DNA of 64,000 bases, taken from Meandrina meandrites (Eukaryota > Cnidaria > Anthozoa > Scleractinia > Meandrinidae). The notes below the pieces were generated by a model. The model worked only from the letters and a program-made list of their open reading frames with translations. It made no database searches and was not told the origin of the DNA. Location: positions 21,563,493 to 21,627,492 of the forward strand of contig OY855908.1 in NCBI GenBank assembly GCA_963693305.1, given 5' to 3'. Numbering within the stretch: position 1 is the first letter of the stretch; each line of letters begins with the position of its first letter. Below, piece after piece: positions 10,735 through 20,689 of this stretch. A program made the translations under genes and the position numbers.

Positions 10735-13700
10735 ACAGGCAGACCCATCATCACAAATATATATACAAGTTATCAACATTTTTACGGAATATTTCAGACC
10801 TTGTCCTTCCAGAGCGAACTTAGAGAGCTTATTGCACATCTTGCATATAGAAATGAGCCAAAACAAACCCCACTAGCTAAACATGTGACAAATTAAAGGG
10901 CTAGAGGTGTAACACTTTACAAACAAAAGACCTATGACCTCTAGATACAATTGCTATGCCACAGTTTTAGGGCTCTATCCAGCTTAAACTCCCACCAAAA
11001 AAAATACAACATATATTGCCCTTCAGAAACAAGTGAAAAGCAAAAAGAATGAAAGACTGAATTTAACATAATACAGCAATTGTAGAGATGTCACAAACAT
11101 AGGAATCGTGTAGGCCTCTCATCCCCATTTTACACTGCAACTTTCCTTTTCTTCAACGATTTTTTCTGCCTGGCATTTTGCAAACAAATCCGAGAAATTC
11201 TAATGTCTGGTTAAATGGAGCTGCGGTCTTGTGCTGAACTACTTTCCTACAAGATGCTAATAGACACCAGTAGTCTCATCAGGGGACTCAGCAGTAGGTC
11301 TTCAGCCATTCTATTGGCTGTCAGCATCAGCAGTTTCCACAGTGCTGACATGCATAATGGCGTAGCAAGGGCGTGAAATGTTTGTTAAACTTTAGAAGCA
11401 AAAAAACCTATTTCATTTTTACGCAAGTGCGCTCTTTTCAAATGAATTTTTAGGGTATGCAAATTAGACAGATTGGCTTGTGAGGGATTTCTGTTTCTTG
11501 TAATTGATCTCCCGCAATGGCCTTCATTGTGAAACGCATCAGTAAGTTTTTGATCTTCAAAATTGTTGGAAATTTCGCAACCAATAGGAATATTGACAAA
11601 GCCTTGCACGGTTTTGAAGATCAATACCTTGTGATTGATATAATGCAGTAGTTTTGATTCTGTGGTCAAATTCCATACCCAATAAATTTACTCAAATAGA
11701 AGTCAGTTGTTTTGGACTTTTGGGATGCACTCTACTCTCCTTACGGTTATTAAAAATAAAAAAGAAGTAATTCTTATGGAATAGTGCATTTCATTAGCTT
11801 TGTACTGATAATATAGTTTGTGGTGGTTGCGTTTAAGGTATCAGTATACCGCAAATGAACATCTGTGGTTGGAGCTGTTTTACCACTTCGCGTTTATCAA
11901 ACACCCCAGCAAAGTATATACTTTGTGAAAGCTCAAGAATCAAACATTACGAAGACGTATTCATTTGTAGTGAAAAATAAATGTTATACGGATAGAGCGC
12001 TTAACTTCCAAAAGTACCGAGGTTCACAAATTGAGTTCGTTTCTGGTCAGATTTGAACGGGAAAGTGATCAACATCACTATGTGTTCTTCCCACAATCCT
12101 CTAAAAAACTGTGTCGGGGAATATTGATTACTTGTTTGGTTTGTTTTTAATACACAGTTGAACTGTGCGAGTTTAAAAAAAAACCCAACCATTTCCTTTG
12201 CTAAAATAGCGATAACTTTTGAAAGAGGACAAAAATAAAAATTTCCTGACACATCTTTGCTGTCCGTTTATCCTGCCAAATTTCAGCAAAAAAGGTTGAA
12301 AGCTCACTAAAAACGAACTTAAAATGTGCTCCACACCATTCAAAATTTTGGTTTTGAGATACAACAAAAAATTTACTTAAGGGCGTTCTTCCAGTGTAAT
12401 TAGATCAATTACACAAGACGTGTGAAAATGATTACGCGTTGATTGATGAAGTGAAGGGTCACTTTACTTTCACAAAGAGAACTGGTTTCAATTACAAAGC
12501 AGTCTCGATCCGCCACGATTACAGTTTCACGGCGCTCGATAAAAGCAATCAGTTGCGGTTACAAGCAACGTTAAGGATGCGCCAAACGAGGAACTAACCC
12601 TGAGGATATTTCCACTTCTGCAAGGGGAGAAACGATCAAGGAAACCATGCTTTTAGAAATGAGAGCATCTGGGAATATATTTTTTTGTCACAACAATGGC
12701 GCATCTGTCGATCTTTAGGCGATACTTTCATATCTGTAATAACACTTTTAGAGCAAAACACTTGCGCATGAAACAAAGTATTGATGTATCTTGTAGTGTC
12801 AGCAGCTTTCCCTTTGTCGGCAGCTAGCACTTCATCAAAATCTTTGTCAAATTATTTCATCATTCTAGTTTTGGTACTTTCTTTGCACTTAAAGGGGTAA
12901 GAACCTTCCTCTTTTTCTTTGGCATGACCAAACACTCAAAACAACTAGACGCTCTCATTGCACAACACAGCACATCGCGTTCCAGCACATGAATTTTAAT
13001 GTGAATTGAAATTATTTTGACAACTTGTTGACAGCTATCACTTAGATATAATTTATGCAAAGATTCGTTTTTCCTTCATAACTTCGTTTAAAATCAATCT
13101 TTTTCCAAAATTTTTTTTGGCAATGAAAGGTTACAATGAGATCTATTTGAAAATACTGAAAAATGCTTTTCTTCAAAATGATAAATTTTGGGGTATATTG
13201 ATACCTTAAGACAGTGAGCAAATATTGTTTTTTTTCCGTGAAAGACACCCACAAAGGTATACAGTAATCTTAAGGACCAAAGATCGGCTGACAGCAAAAA
13301 GGGACAACTAACATCCTTTGGCAACAAAATTGGGGTGTGCCTGCAACCCGTTTTCTGAAGATCTTAAAATTCACATTAAAAATTGATGTTTTATGCATTA
13401 TTTTTTCACAGAAGTTCACTGGATGATGTTAGATTCAGATGAGAAAGTAAAAAAAATATTGTTATGGGCACTTAAAGTTCTTAATTATCTGTAACCCAAG
13501 AAATAACCCTGGCCACTTTTACATGAAACAAGCAAGGAAAGTTCAAGTGCAAACTGTCAATCATGTCCTCTGCTGGTATGTGCACTGTGGACCAAAGCAT
13601 ACATGCATGTCCGACTCATATCCCTGGAATTTAAAACCAATTGTCCTCAGATTGATTTTTACCTCAAAATACTGCTCCAGATCTGCACAGTAATTTGGTG

Positions 13701-14223
13701 TCATGCTTTCTGGACAAAACATTCGAGGAGATGAATTTTGCTTACAATACTACCTTTTCAATGGACAAATGGAAGTTTACTAAACCGAAAAAGGGCAACA
13801 AAAATGCTTTCTTTTTACTTCAGAATCACGACATTGCATGTGTGCATTGTGCATTTTTATCTCTTTCAACCATTTAAAATTGTTAGAAGTCCAGAAAATT
13901 CCAGGACCTAAGGCAACCCTCCAAGTTTAGACCATTTTAGTCGCCATGGCAACTAAAATTTTGGAGCTGGCAACTAATTTGGAACCAAAGTCGCCAGCAT
14001 GGCGACTAGAATTGAGAAGAAGGATTGAAAGTGTGAGCTTAATTTAGTGACTAAAATTTTTCACTGGTGACCAAACTTGAGTAGTTGGTGGCCAAATGGC
14101 CATTAAGGAAAAAAATCAACTGGGAGGGTTTTATGGTCCTTTTAAAGGGCAGAGACAAACCAAGGTGGAGAGAAGCAATAATGGAATAGTTTTCCTGGAA
14201 AAATGGCCAAGCTCACTACAAGT
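10735..14223. other. Intronic sequence, no gene recognised
   Basis: About 3.5 kb of AT-rich intron. All open frames here are short and lack recognisable domains. The only structure I can point to is near 13935-14110, where GTCGCCATGGCAACTAAAAT and similar phrases recur four to five times in both orientations as a degenerate, partly palindromic repeat. Nothing supports an ATIC exon here; phase from 14513 joins directly to 4933. Confidence 0.4.
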
Positions 14224-14300
14224 CTCTTATAGCTCAGTGGTTAGAGCACCAAACCAGTATCTGGGAGTTGATGTTTTTGATTCCTATCGGCAACTCAGAA
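14224..14300 (+). repeat. tRNA-derived SINE head, degenerate
   Basis: TATAGCTCAGTGGTTAGAGC near 14227 fits an RNA polymerase III A box, and a B-box-like GATTCC lies about 45 bp on. The cloverleaf is not closed and no anticodon stem is convincing, so this is a SINE head rather than a tRNA gene. Confidence 0.45.
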
Positions 14301-14512
14301 TTTTTCTTTGTCCCACGCTCATCAGAAATGGACATATGATCTTTATAAGTTTTCTTATAAGAGCAAAACACAAGGGTAGAGATCACAGCTAGCATTATCA
14401 AACCATCAGAAACAAGTCTCGTGTGGTAAACACTGGACCTCCACACCTTCACAAGAATGTTTGATGTTAAATTATAGTTAACAATGAAATTCTTATTTCA
14501 ATTACAGTGTAC

Positions 14513-14591
14513 CTGTCATAATCAGCAGGATCACAGATTACAGTGACACGAGCATGATTCTTAGCTGCAGCTCTTAAAAGGGTGACACCAC
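14513..14591 (-). CDS. ATIC: ATIC internal exon: IMP cyclohydrolase active-site segment with Lys137
   Basis: 79-bp exon. Two bases complete the Gly of IDIGG from the previous exon, then 25 codons, then AG of a split Arg codon. The acceptor is TTTTAACAG above 14591 and the donor GTACAC is at 14512-14507. The peptide contains [20 protein letters not shown], matching human residues about 128-147 almost exactly. The Lys of AAAKNH equals human Lys137, implicated in IMP cyclohydrolase catalysis. Introns on the two sides are 17.7 and 9.6 kb. Confidence 0.97.
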
Positions 14592-14638
14592 CTGTTAAAA
14601 AAATAAAAAGTTTTACAACCCTTACAGTAAAATTACAG

Positions 14639-14702
14639 TTACTATGGAGCATGATTACTATGGAGCATGATTACTATGGACAGTTACTATGGAGCATGAT
14701 TG
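14639..14702. repeat. Minisatellite, TTACTATGGAGCATGA unit
   Basis: Four near-identical copies of a roughly 16-17-bp unit, one shortened to TTACTATGGACAG. It lies 48 bp beyond the ATIC exon acceptor, in the upstream intron. A (GTT)n tract follows at 14829-14853 after a GTGCAATAAAG stretch and may be the tail of a plus-strand retroposon. Confidence 0.7.
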
Positions 14703-15225
14703 TTATAAGCACTAAGGATGTCTGCCCAACCTTATTAGCCAATGATGGTTATTTTGGGCAGGCATGCACTTTATTTTATTTTAATTCTTGTCTGTATTGT
14801 AATTTAAATTAATTAAGGGTGCAATAAAGTTGTTGTTGTTGTTGTTGTTGTTGATGCATAAGTCCCTGAAAACAAACAAACAAGCAAATCATCTTACAGC
14901 AAAGTCTGAGTATAGTAAACATAAGTGTTCTAGTGGAAATTCACACATCTGATTGGTTCTCCTTTAATTATATCCTTTTCACTGATAGAACATATTCATA
15001 CATGCATTGGCTTGAAAAATACAAAAAAAAAATATTGTAGGTTTTGGGCTGCAATCCAGAACCAAAAATCAAATTTAAAATCAATAAAGATATCACTAAG
15101 GGACTGAAGTTGAATACAAAACAGATCAACAGAGATGAAAATTCGTCAATCACATTATATTTCATTGTTTTCTGTAGCCGGGTATTATTATGCTGCCAGA
15201 GGAAGTATAATGACATGGTGCCAGG

Positions 15226-15273
15226 TAATAATAATAATAATAATAATAATAATTTAATAATAATAATAATTTA
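15226..15273. repeat. (TAA)n microsatellite at the 3' boundary of the RLE retrotransposon
   Basis: An imperfect TAA tract, interrupted by one TTTAA. On the minus strand it is a (TTA)n tract directly after the 3' UTR of the 1148-residue element. Confidence 0.9.
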
Positions 15274-15388
15274 TTAACCAATTTCTAAAGGAATTACAAT
15301 GATTTTACTATTCGAGTAAGAACTTTGTATATTAACCAATTTCTAAAGGAATTACAATGATTTGACTATTCGAGTAAGAACTTTGTAT
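15273..15388 (-). repeat. 58-bp tandem duplication in retrotransposon 3' UTR
   Basis: Two consecutive copies of a 58-bp unit starting ATTAACCAATTTC, at 15273-15330 and 15331-15388. They differ at about one base (GATTTTAC against GATTTGAC). They form the 3' terminus of the minus-strand element and could be a recognition structure for reverse transcription or an insertion by-product. Confidence 0.85.
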
Positions 15389-18300
15389 ATAAACATATTA
15401 TTTACATAATAATACAGTGTCTTTAAAAAATGTAGAAAAATAGTAAAAGCGACTTCAAGAGCAACAATAAGAGAAGAACTATATATTAAAAATATTCGAT
15501 CTAAATTGCAGTACGAGAATTCTCTACTTGAAAGTCCATATCATAAATGTCAATGTTCCTGTTTCTCTTTACAGTTCTTGATCCCCTTAGGCAGATTAAG
15601 GCGGATCGGAGGATCGCAAATGAGACTTTTGATCTGATCCAAGACACCGTTGTTGCGTAATCCTCCCCTTTCTTTGCGGCAATTAATTCTGCAAGCCTAC
15701 TGTGATACCTCTTGCACTCCTCGCCCATTCCTCCGGTGGATGTAAACACCAATGGAGTGAAAGTTCCCTGTTCTACTTGAAGAACCCTGTCTGCGTAAGC
15801 CCTCTTCTTCTCATTTTCATGGTTACGGTATATCTGCTTGGGGGTTTGGTCCTTGTAGGAATCCGCGTTGGGGTGACACACCCTCACATCAAAGAACGCG
15901 GATCTCTGCTTCTCCCAAAACCCCCGGGCATGTATATCTAGGCGAGCATCTGGCGTTGTGTTAGCGCCGCTTGGTAGCCTCTCTCCAGTCAGTTCTTGAA
16001 GGACGGGCTCTATTTCGACATCACTACAGACCATCTTAAGCAAGTCAGCCTCGAGGTCACGGAGTTCGTTATGGCGCTGAATTATGAATCCGCCTCTCCT
16101 ACAAATCATTGCATGATCGATTGTAAAGGCGTCACCGCACACGCACACTGTCGGCTTGTCGTCAATTTCCCAGTCATACCTGAGCTTTACAGCATCTCGG
16201 AACTCGCCTTTATTCAGGTTGTAGCCCATGTCTTTTAATGGGAGGGCCGTGAGCCAGTTAGAAGCACCTTTCTCGGTTGCGAGATCAGTGGCTCGTTGTG
16301 TCTTCTGAGGTAGAGACTCCCTGACATTGCCAAACCTAGTCTGAAGCGCTTCGTTGGTTTCTCTTCGCACGCACTGCTGTAGTGTCTTGACAGCAGTATC
16401 AGCCGGTGTTTCATGATCCTGTGCGATTATTTTCTCGACTAGGGGCGCTGTGATCTTGGTTGACACCTTGAATTGGGACGCTGCATCCTGGCTTGGATTA
16501 ATAAGTCCAAGCCCCCCTAGCCGCACTGGAAGTGCCACTAGGTCCCTCTCTTCTTTTGTGCAGTGGTGATCAGTGATTGATGGTATTAGTACATCTGCAA
16601 TAGCACGCTCCAGGGGCTCTAATAGATCTTCTATATCAGGAAGTGTTCTGAGAAAATATGTCCAGCGGTGGCGAAGACCGAAGGTGAATGCCGCATAGCA
16701 CGCCTGTGGGTTTGATGTGGCATACTCGGCTAGCTTTACCACCTGGCTCACCCACTCTTCAACCTTTCCATCGACATACTCTTCGAGATAAGCTCGAGAG
16801 CCCAGAGCGGCGCCTAGATGTTTTTGTCCCTGCGTAGAGATGTTTATCGCAGTCCCCTCGAAGATGGCTTTAGCAAGGTCCTTCTTGTCGGGTTTCGTAA
16901 TAAGCCAGCACTTTTTGGCGTTAGGGTAGTACCCCAAATCAGGTCCTGCCTCAGTCAGCACATCCCACCATCGCTTGATATCTTCCAACGAACCTGCACC
17001 ACTCGCGTCATCGGCAAACCAGCACTGCTTCAAATCGTTCGAAATCCCCAGGCGAGTAATCAGAGGTTGTAGACTGATGGCGTAAATTCCCATCGCTAGA
17101 GGATCTCCTTGCGTTGTACCCTCTGCAGACCTGATCTCCTTCCCTCCGATTATGAATAGTCTTGCTGGTTCTCGATACGTATTGATAGCGTACGTTGCAA
17201 TAGGTGGGCAGAGTACTCTAATATTGTGGAGGGCAGCAGCTCTGTTTAGTGCATTGAATGCATTTGAGGCGTCAATCAGGAGTACAGCATCCGTCTCATC
17301 AGCTTCGAATATAGAGTGTATGGCGTGGACTGCGGCTTCGCTTCCACTCTTGAGGCCTGCGCAGACTTGTAGCGAACCACTAGCCTCGATCACATCTTGT
17401 TTGGTCACCTTCATGACACATTTCCCAATCACTCTCCTGATGACTTCACCAACACCGATGGGGCGGACCGCGCCTTCGCCTTTGTCTAGAGGGATGAGCC
17501 TGTTGGCTAGAAAAGGCTCAATGGTTCGAGGGTCGACAAAGTCTGTGTTGAGCCTCCTTGCCATTTTTGCTAAGGCATCGCATAGGTTTGCACTCGATTT
17601 CTTGAATGACTTGCAAGCAAGAATTCGCTTGAAACCGTTTGCATCGACGCCTGAGGGACCACCGGAGCCTTTTGTTCGTAACGCCGCCTCGCGTATCGTA
17701 TCGCCATCGATTTGCTGGTAGAGCGAGTCATGCACTTCTTCAACTGGTCCGTAGAGTAACGAGCCAAGCTTTGCTTCTTGTGCCTCAGGGTGTTTATCTT
17801 TTAGTTGGCCCATGACGTCATCGGTCAGCGGTAACACGCCGCCGCACTCATTCTCGCTGAGGTATCTCAACGCTGAATTAATCTGTCCCTCCATGACTAG
17901 CTTGGCGAATATCTTAGCTTTATTTGGTGGTTCTGTCCTCTTGGTCTTAACAAGGCGCTTTTGGATAGACCTCCCCTCGCGAAGCAGACTATCAATTTCA
18001 CCTTCTTTCCAAAGCGCTAAGCGCTTAGCCAGACACTCTTGATGAATTTTTGCTTTTGACTTCATGCTTGGCTTTTGTAACGCCGTTGCTAGGAGAACAA
18101 TGGCAGCTTTGAGCGCTATGTGTTGCATTTGCGTTGCATTGTTCCAGTCGGTTATATGCGTCGTAAGCTGATCGATAAACTCTCGCCCGACTTTCCCATA
18201 AGGGACAAGGAAGGTGTTTTTACGCCATTGTGTAATCTCATCATAGGCTTTTGTTATGACTGATGAATAGACTGTTATTGTACTCCCATCCGCTCTTCGC

Positions 18301-19129
18301 CCCCAATTAATAATTAAAGGAGTGTCAACAACATTGTAGTCAGGCAGCCGTCCTGGTAAGTGCACGCATGCACGGGCTTCGCTCAAGTCGTTAGTCATCT
18401 CATTGACCGAGGCGTTTACTGGTTCTTGTTGTTCTTGGATATTTTGCGTGGAACCATCCCTCACTGTATCTGTAGGTCTCTCTGGGGATCGCGCCACTGC
18501 CATATGCAAATCCATCAAACTTTCCGAATCCACGCAATTAGCATTTTGAGCTGTATTACATGTATTCTGTTTTCTAGGATTGGATTTTTTCTGAGAAGTT
18601 TGGTTTAAAGTCCTCTGATGCTCACTTCCGCTCGAATCTTGTACGCGATTGCATCTCGAATCCTTTTCCTGGTTCTTTCTTGCGGGAGCGCTTGAGCCAG
18701 CCGTGTGATCAATTTTCTCGAGTCTAGAAGCTTGATCTCTAAGGTTCTGGCTCTTAATTTCAAGATGCGCATAGCCTTTCTCATCCCATAACTCCTTCAT
18801 CACTACAATATATCCCTTTCTCCTGCCGTTCTCGTTGCATGGTGGTGTGTCTGATGCCACAAGATCCTTAGCTCTCGCCTTGCATTCGAGTAGATCATTA
18901 TTCATCTTTTCGGTCCATTTCAGCTTGCCTCGCGATGTAGTCGACATTTCGTTTGTTGCGTAGAATTCCAGTATTTAGAGCAATTTTTCTCTCGTTTCAA
19001 CTGCCCTAAGGACGTAAATAAGCTTGAGTAGAAATTTCTTTAGATGGAACCAGCCATTAGGAAAGTGTTTTTCAGAAACCCGGTTTTAACGTCGGAGCTC
19101 TGAATTGGCGTGCCAGCCGCCATGACGCC
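15274..19129 (-). mobile_element. RLE-type non-LTR retrotransposon, apparently near full length
   Basis: One intact ORF (15501-18947) with about 180 bp upstream and 230 bp downstream, lying between two (TAA)n tracts (15226-15273 and 19130-19224). No LTRs or terminal inverted repeats are seen. The single ORF, the N-terminal DNA-binding-like domain, and the C-terminal CCHC knuckle plus PD-D nuclease are the architecture of early-branching R2/R4/NeSL-type LINEs, which often insert at preferred sequences. I infer TAA repeats as the target here. Clade is not assigned. Confidence 0.75.
15501..18947 (-). CDS. Reverse transcriptase / restriction-like endonuclease polyprotein of a non-LTR retrotransposon
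   Basis: 1148 residues, uninterrupted. Residues about 8-75 form a Myb/SANT-like region (KLKWTEKMN ... MKELWDEKG) and about 75-190 are polar and low complexity. RT spans about 430-720: [59 protein letters not shown] and the catalytic FADD at about 643-646. Near 935 there is a CCHC knuckle (C-x1-C-x7-H-x3-[16 protein letters not shown]). From about 960 follow [16 protein letters not shown] near 999 and [10 protein letters not shown], the PD-(D/E)XK-like signature of RLE LINEs. Start chosen at [14 protein letters not shown], the first ATG of the open frame. The family is common in cnidarians and other invertebrates but usually left as 'uncharacterised'. It should reverse-transcribe its own RNA at a nicked target. 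The intact frame suggests recent activity. Confidence 0.85.
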   Translation of the reverse strand: MSTTSRGKLKWTEKMNNDLLECKARAKDLVASDTPPCNENGRRKGYIVVMKELWDEKGYAHLEIKSQNLRDQASRLEKIDHTAGSSAPARKNQEKDSRCNRVQDSSGSEHQRTLNQTSQKKSNPRKQNTCNTAQNANCVDSESLMDLHMAVARSPERPTDTVRDGSTQNIQEQQEPVNASVNEMTNDLSEARACVHLPGRLPDYNVVDTPLIINWGRRADGSTITVYSSVITKAYDEITQWRKNTFLVPYGKVGREFIDQLTTHITDWNNATQMQHIALKAAIVLLATALQKPSMKSKAKIHQECLAKRLALWKEGEIDSLLREGRSIQKRLVKTKRTEPPNKAKIFAKLVMEGQINSALRYLSENECGGVLPLTDDVMGQLKDKHPEAQEAKLGSLLYGPVEEVHDSLYQQIDGDTIREAALRTKGSGGPSGVDANGFKRILACKSFKKSSANLCDALAKMARRLNTDFVDPRTIEPFLANRLIPLDKGEGAVRPIGVGEVIRRVIGKCVMKVTKQDVIEASGSLQVCAGLKSGSEAAVHAIHSIFEADETDAVLLIDASNAFNALNRAAALHNIRVLCPPIATYAINTYREPARLFIIGGKEIRSAEGTTQGDPLAMGIYAISLQPLITRLGISNDLKQCWFADDASGAGSLEDIKRWWDVLTEAGPDLGYYPNAKKCWLITKPDKKDLAKAIFEGTAINISTQGQKHLGAALGSRAYLEEYVDGKVEEWVSQVVKLAEYATSNPQACYAAFTFGLRHRWTYFLRTLPDIEDLLEPLERAIADVLIPSITDHHCTKEERDLVALPVRLGGLGLINPSQDAASQFKVSTKITAPLVEKIIAQDHETPADTAVKTLQQCVRRETNEALQTRFGNVRESLPQKTQRATDLATEKGASNWLTALPLKDMGYNLNKGEFRDAVKLRYDWEIDDKPTVCVCGDAFTIDHAMICRRGGFIIQRHNELRDLEADLLKMVCSDVEIEPVLQELTGERLPSGANTTPDARLDIHARGFWEKQRSAFFDVRVCHPNADSYKDQTPKQIYRNHENEKKRAYADRVLQVEQGTFTPLVFTSTGGMGEECKRYHSRLAELIAAKKGEDYATTVSWIRSKVSFAILRSALICLRGSRTVKRNRNIDIYDMDFQVENSRTAI

Positions 19130-19155
19130 ATAATAATAATTATAATAATAATAAT

Positions 19156-19224
<69 letters not shown>
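19130..19224. repeat. (TAA)n microsatellite shared by two retrotransposon ends
   Basis: About 95 bp of TAA repeats with a few TTATAA interruptions on the left. Its left edge abuts the 5' end of the minus-strand RLE element. Its right edge abuts the truncated 5' end of the plus-strand Dong-like element. Confidence 0.95.
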
Positions 19225-19226
19225 TG

Positions 19227-19750
19227 TAAGTTCGTGTTCGAAACTGGCACAAAAAGAATACAAAAGGAGACACGATAACGTGGCTAGAGCAATCCATTGG
19301 GACCTGTCAGAAAAATGTGGGTTTGAACGAAAGGAGAGATGGTATGAACATGTTCCAGAGAGTGTGCTTGAAAATGAGGATTACAAACTTCTATGGGACT
19401 TCAGTGTGCGAACAGACCATGAAATTGGGGCTAGGAGACCGGATTTGGTGATCATTGACAAGAGAGACAAGAGCTGTCAGATTATAGATGTGGCAATTCC
19501 AGAGGATAATGGGGTGAGAGAGAAGGAAGATGAAAAAGTTGAAAAGTATCAAGATCTAGCAAGAGAAGTTCGAAAAATGTGGGGTGTAAGGACAAAGGTT
19601 ATTCCAGTGGTAGTGGGAGCATTGAGATCAATACCACTGAGATTGAATGACAATCTGAGAGCCATTGAGGTGGGCATTCCTGTTGGACTGATCCAGAGAT
19701 GTGCATTGTTGGGGTCGGCAAGAATTCTTAGAAAGGTACTGGAGAGGTAG
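19227..19750 (+). pseudogene. R4/Dong-like polyprotein C-terminus (restriction-like endonuclease)
   Basis: The frame is open from about 19227 and reads KLAQKEYKRRHDNVARAIHW, then ARRPDLVIIDKRDKSCQIID, VAIPEDNGVREKEDEKVEKY, VIPVVVGALRSIPLRL and SARILRKVLER before TAG. RRPD-x-V ... IIDVAIP is the RLE nuclease core of R4/Dong/Rex6-type LINEs, followed by the conserved VVVGAL tail. The reading frame is undamaged apart from the 5' truncation, so the insertion is probably not very old. There is no start codon of its own; ATG codons inside are not meaningful. Confidence 0.82.
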
Positions 19751-19874
19751 AAAGAAGAGAAACAGCAAACAAGGCGTGTTTCTTGGTTTCCCTAGGCAAC
19801 TTGTTGTTGCCCGGAGCCAATGATGAAACCAGCTTCAATAGCTGTGCGAATCTTAAATAATAATAATAATAATA
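19227..19874 (+). mobile_element. R4/Dong-like non-LTR retrotransposon, 5'-truncated, inserted in (TAA)n
   Basis: A 3' fragment encoding the last ~174 residues of the polyprotein, then about 105 bp of 3' UTR ending in ATCTTAAA and (TAA)n at 19855-19874. TAA repeats on both sides are what is known for Dong elements of the R4 clade, which insert specifically into TAA repeats. 5' truncation is the usual outcome of incomplete target-primed reverse transcription. Confidence 0.8.
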
Positions 19875-20680
19875 AGCACAATATATAATTATAATAAGAA
19901 CCTTCCCAGAATCCTTTGCAACTGAAAAATCGTAAATGCCAAATAACTTTGTCAGTTTGAAGCCAGCAGGAGTACTATGCCTTATGGAAATAACTCTTAC
20001 CATAAACTACTTAGACATAGGATGATGACGTCATTAGTCATGTGACTTTGCTCAGAAGTTCGTTTTTGTTAACTGTGACGAAAATAGTTTGCTACTGAAA
20101 AAGCAGTAATGGCAGCTTGAAGCACATTGGCATGTGGCATTTCGGACTGCCCACGAACCGAACAAAATATAAATATTAAGGGAGCTACGTACAATTTTCA
20201 AAAAGTGGGAGTCTGGGCACGAGTGCATATCTGGCGTTGCATTAAATGTGAAGAAACAACAAAGTACATGTTGGTAGATACTTCCATGCTAAATACATTT
20301 TTATCACTTTCATTGTTATGACATCATCTGTCACATGACCAGAAAGGACCTAAATTTTAAATTCGCTTGAAAACTTTACTAGAATCTTTCTCTTAGGATC
20401 TTTATAAGTGAAGTCGAAGTTTTTTAAATAGTGTTTTTAAAAATGGCCATGATTACTTTTTCCTAAAAATGTACGGCAGTGAAAAATACAACTGAAAAGT
20501 TTGTTGGCTTCCTACTCTGCTACCATTTGCGGTAGGAATAAAAGAAAATTTTGCCAAAGGCGTGAGTGTATACTCTTTATGATGGCATTGTCAGTTTCTT
20601 CTCATTTTAATTGGTTTTGGAGAGGATGGATTTTATTTCTTTTAGCCGAAAGGAGTGGGCCTGGGGAGAAGTCAATTAGC
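19875..20680. other. Intronic sequence, no gene recognised
   Basis: AT-rich. Several CATGTGACTTTG / CATCTGTCACATGACC-type phrases near 20035 and 20330 hint at one more decayed repeat, but no ends could be placed. Confidence 0.35.
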
Positions 20681-20689
20681 TGCCACTCC

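Noticed and set aside
13600..13700. Exon-like minus-strand stretch ending GAG/GTAAAA near 13663
   Set aside because: The donor-like site and short open frame do not match ATIC, and the neighbouring exons join in phase without it.
17152..17721. 189-codon plus-strand frame
   Set aside because: It lies entirely opposite the intact retrotransposon ORF at 15501-18947 and has no domain; a shadow frame.
19040..19297. Minus-strand frames coding for long Tyr or Ile runs
   Set aside because: They are translations of the (TAA)n microsatellite at 19130-19224, not proteins.
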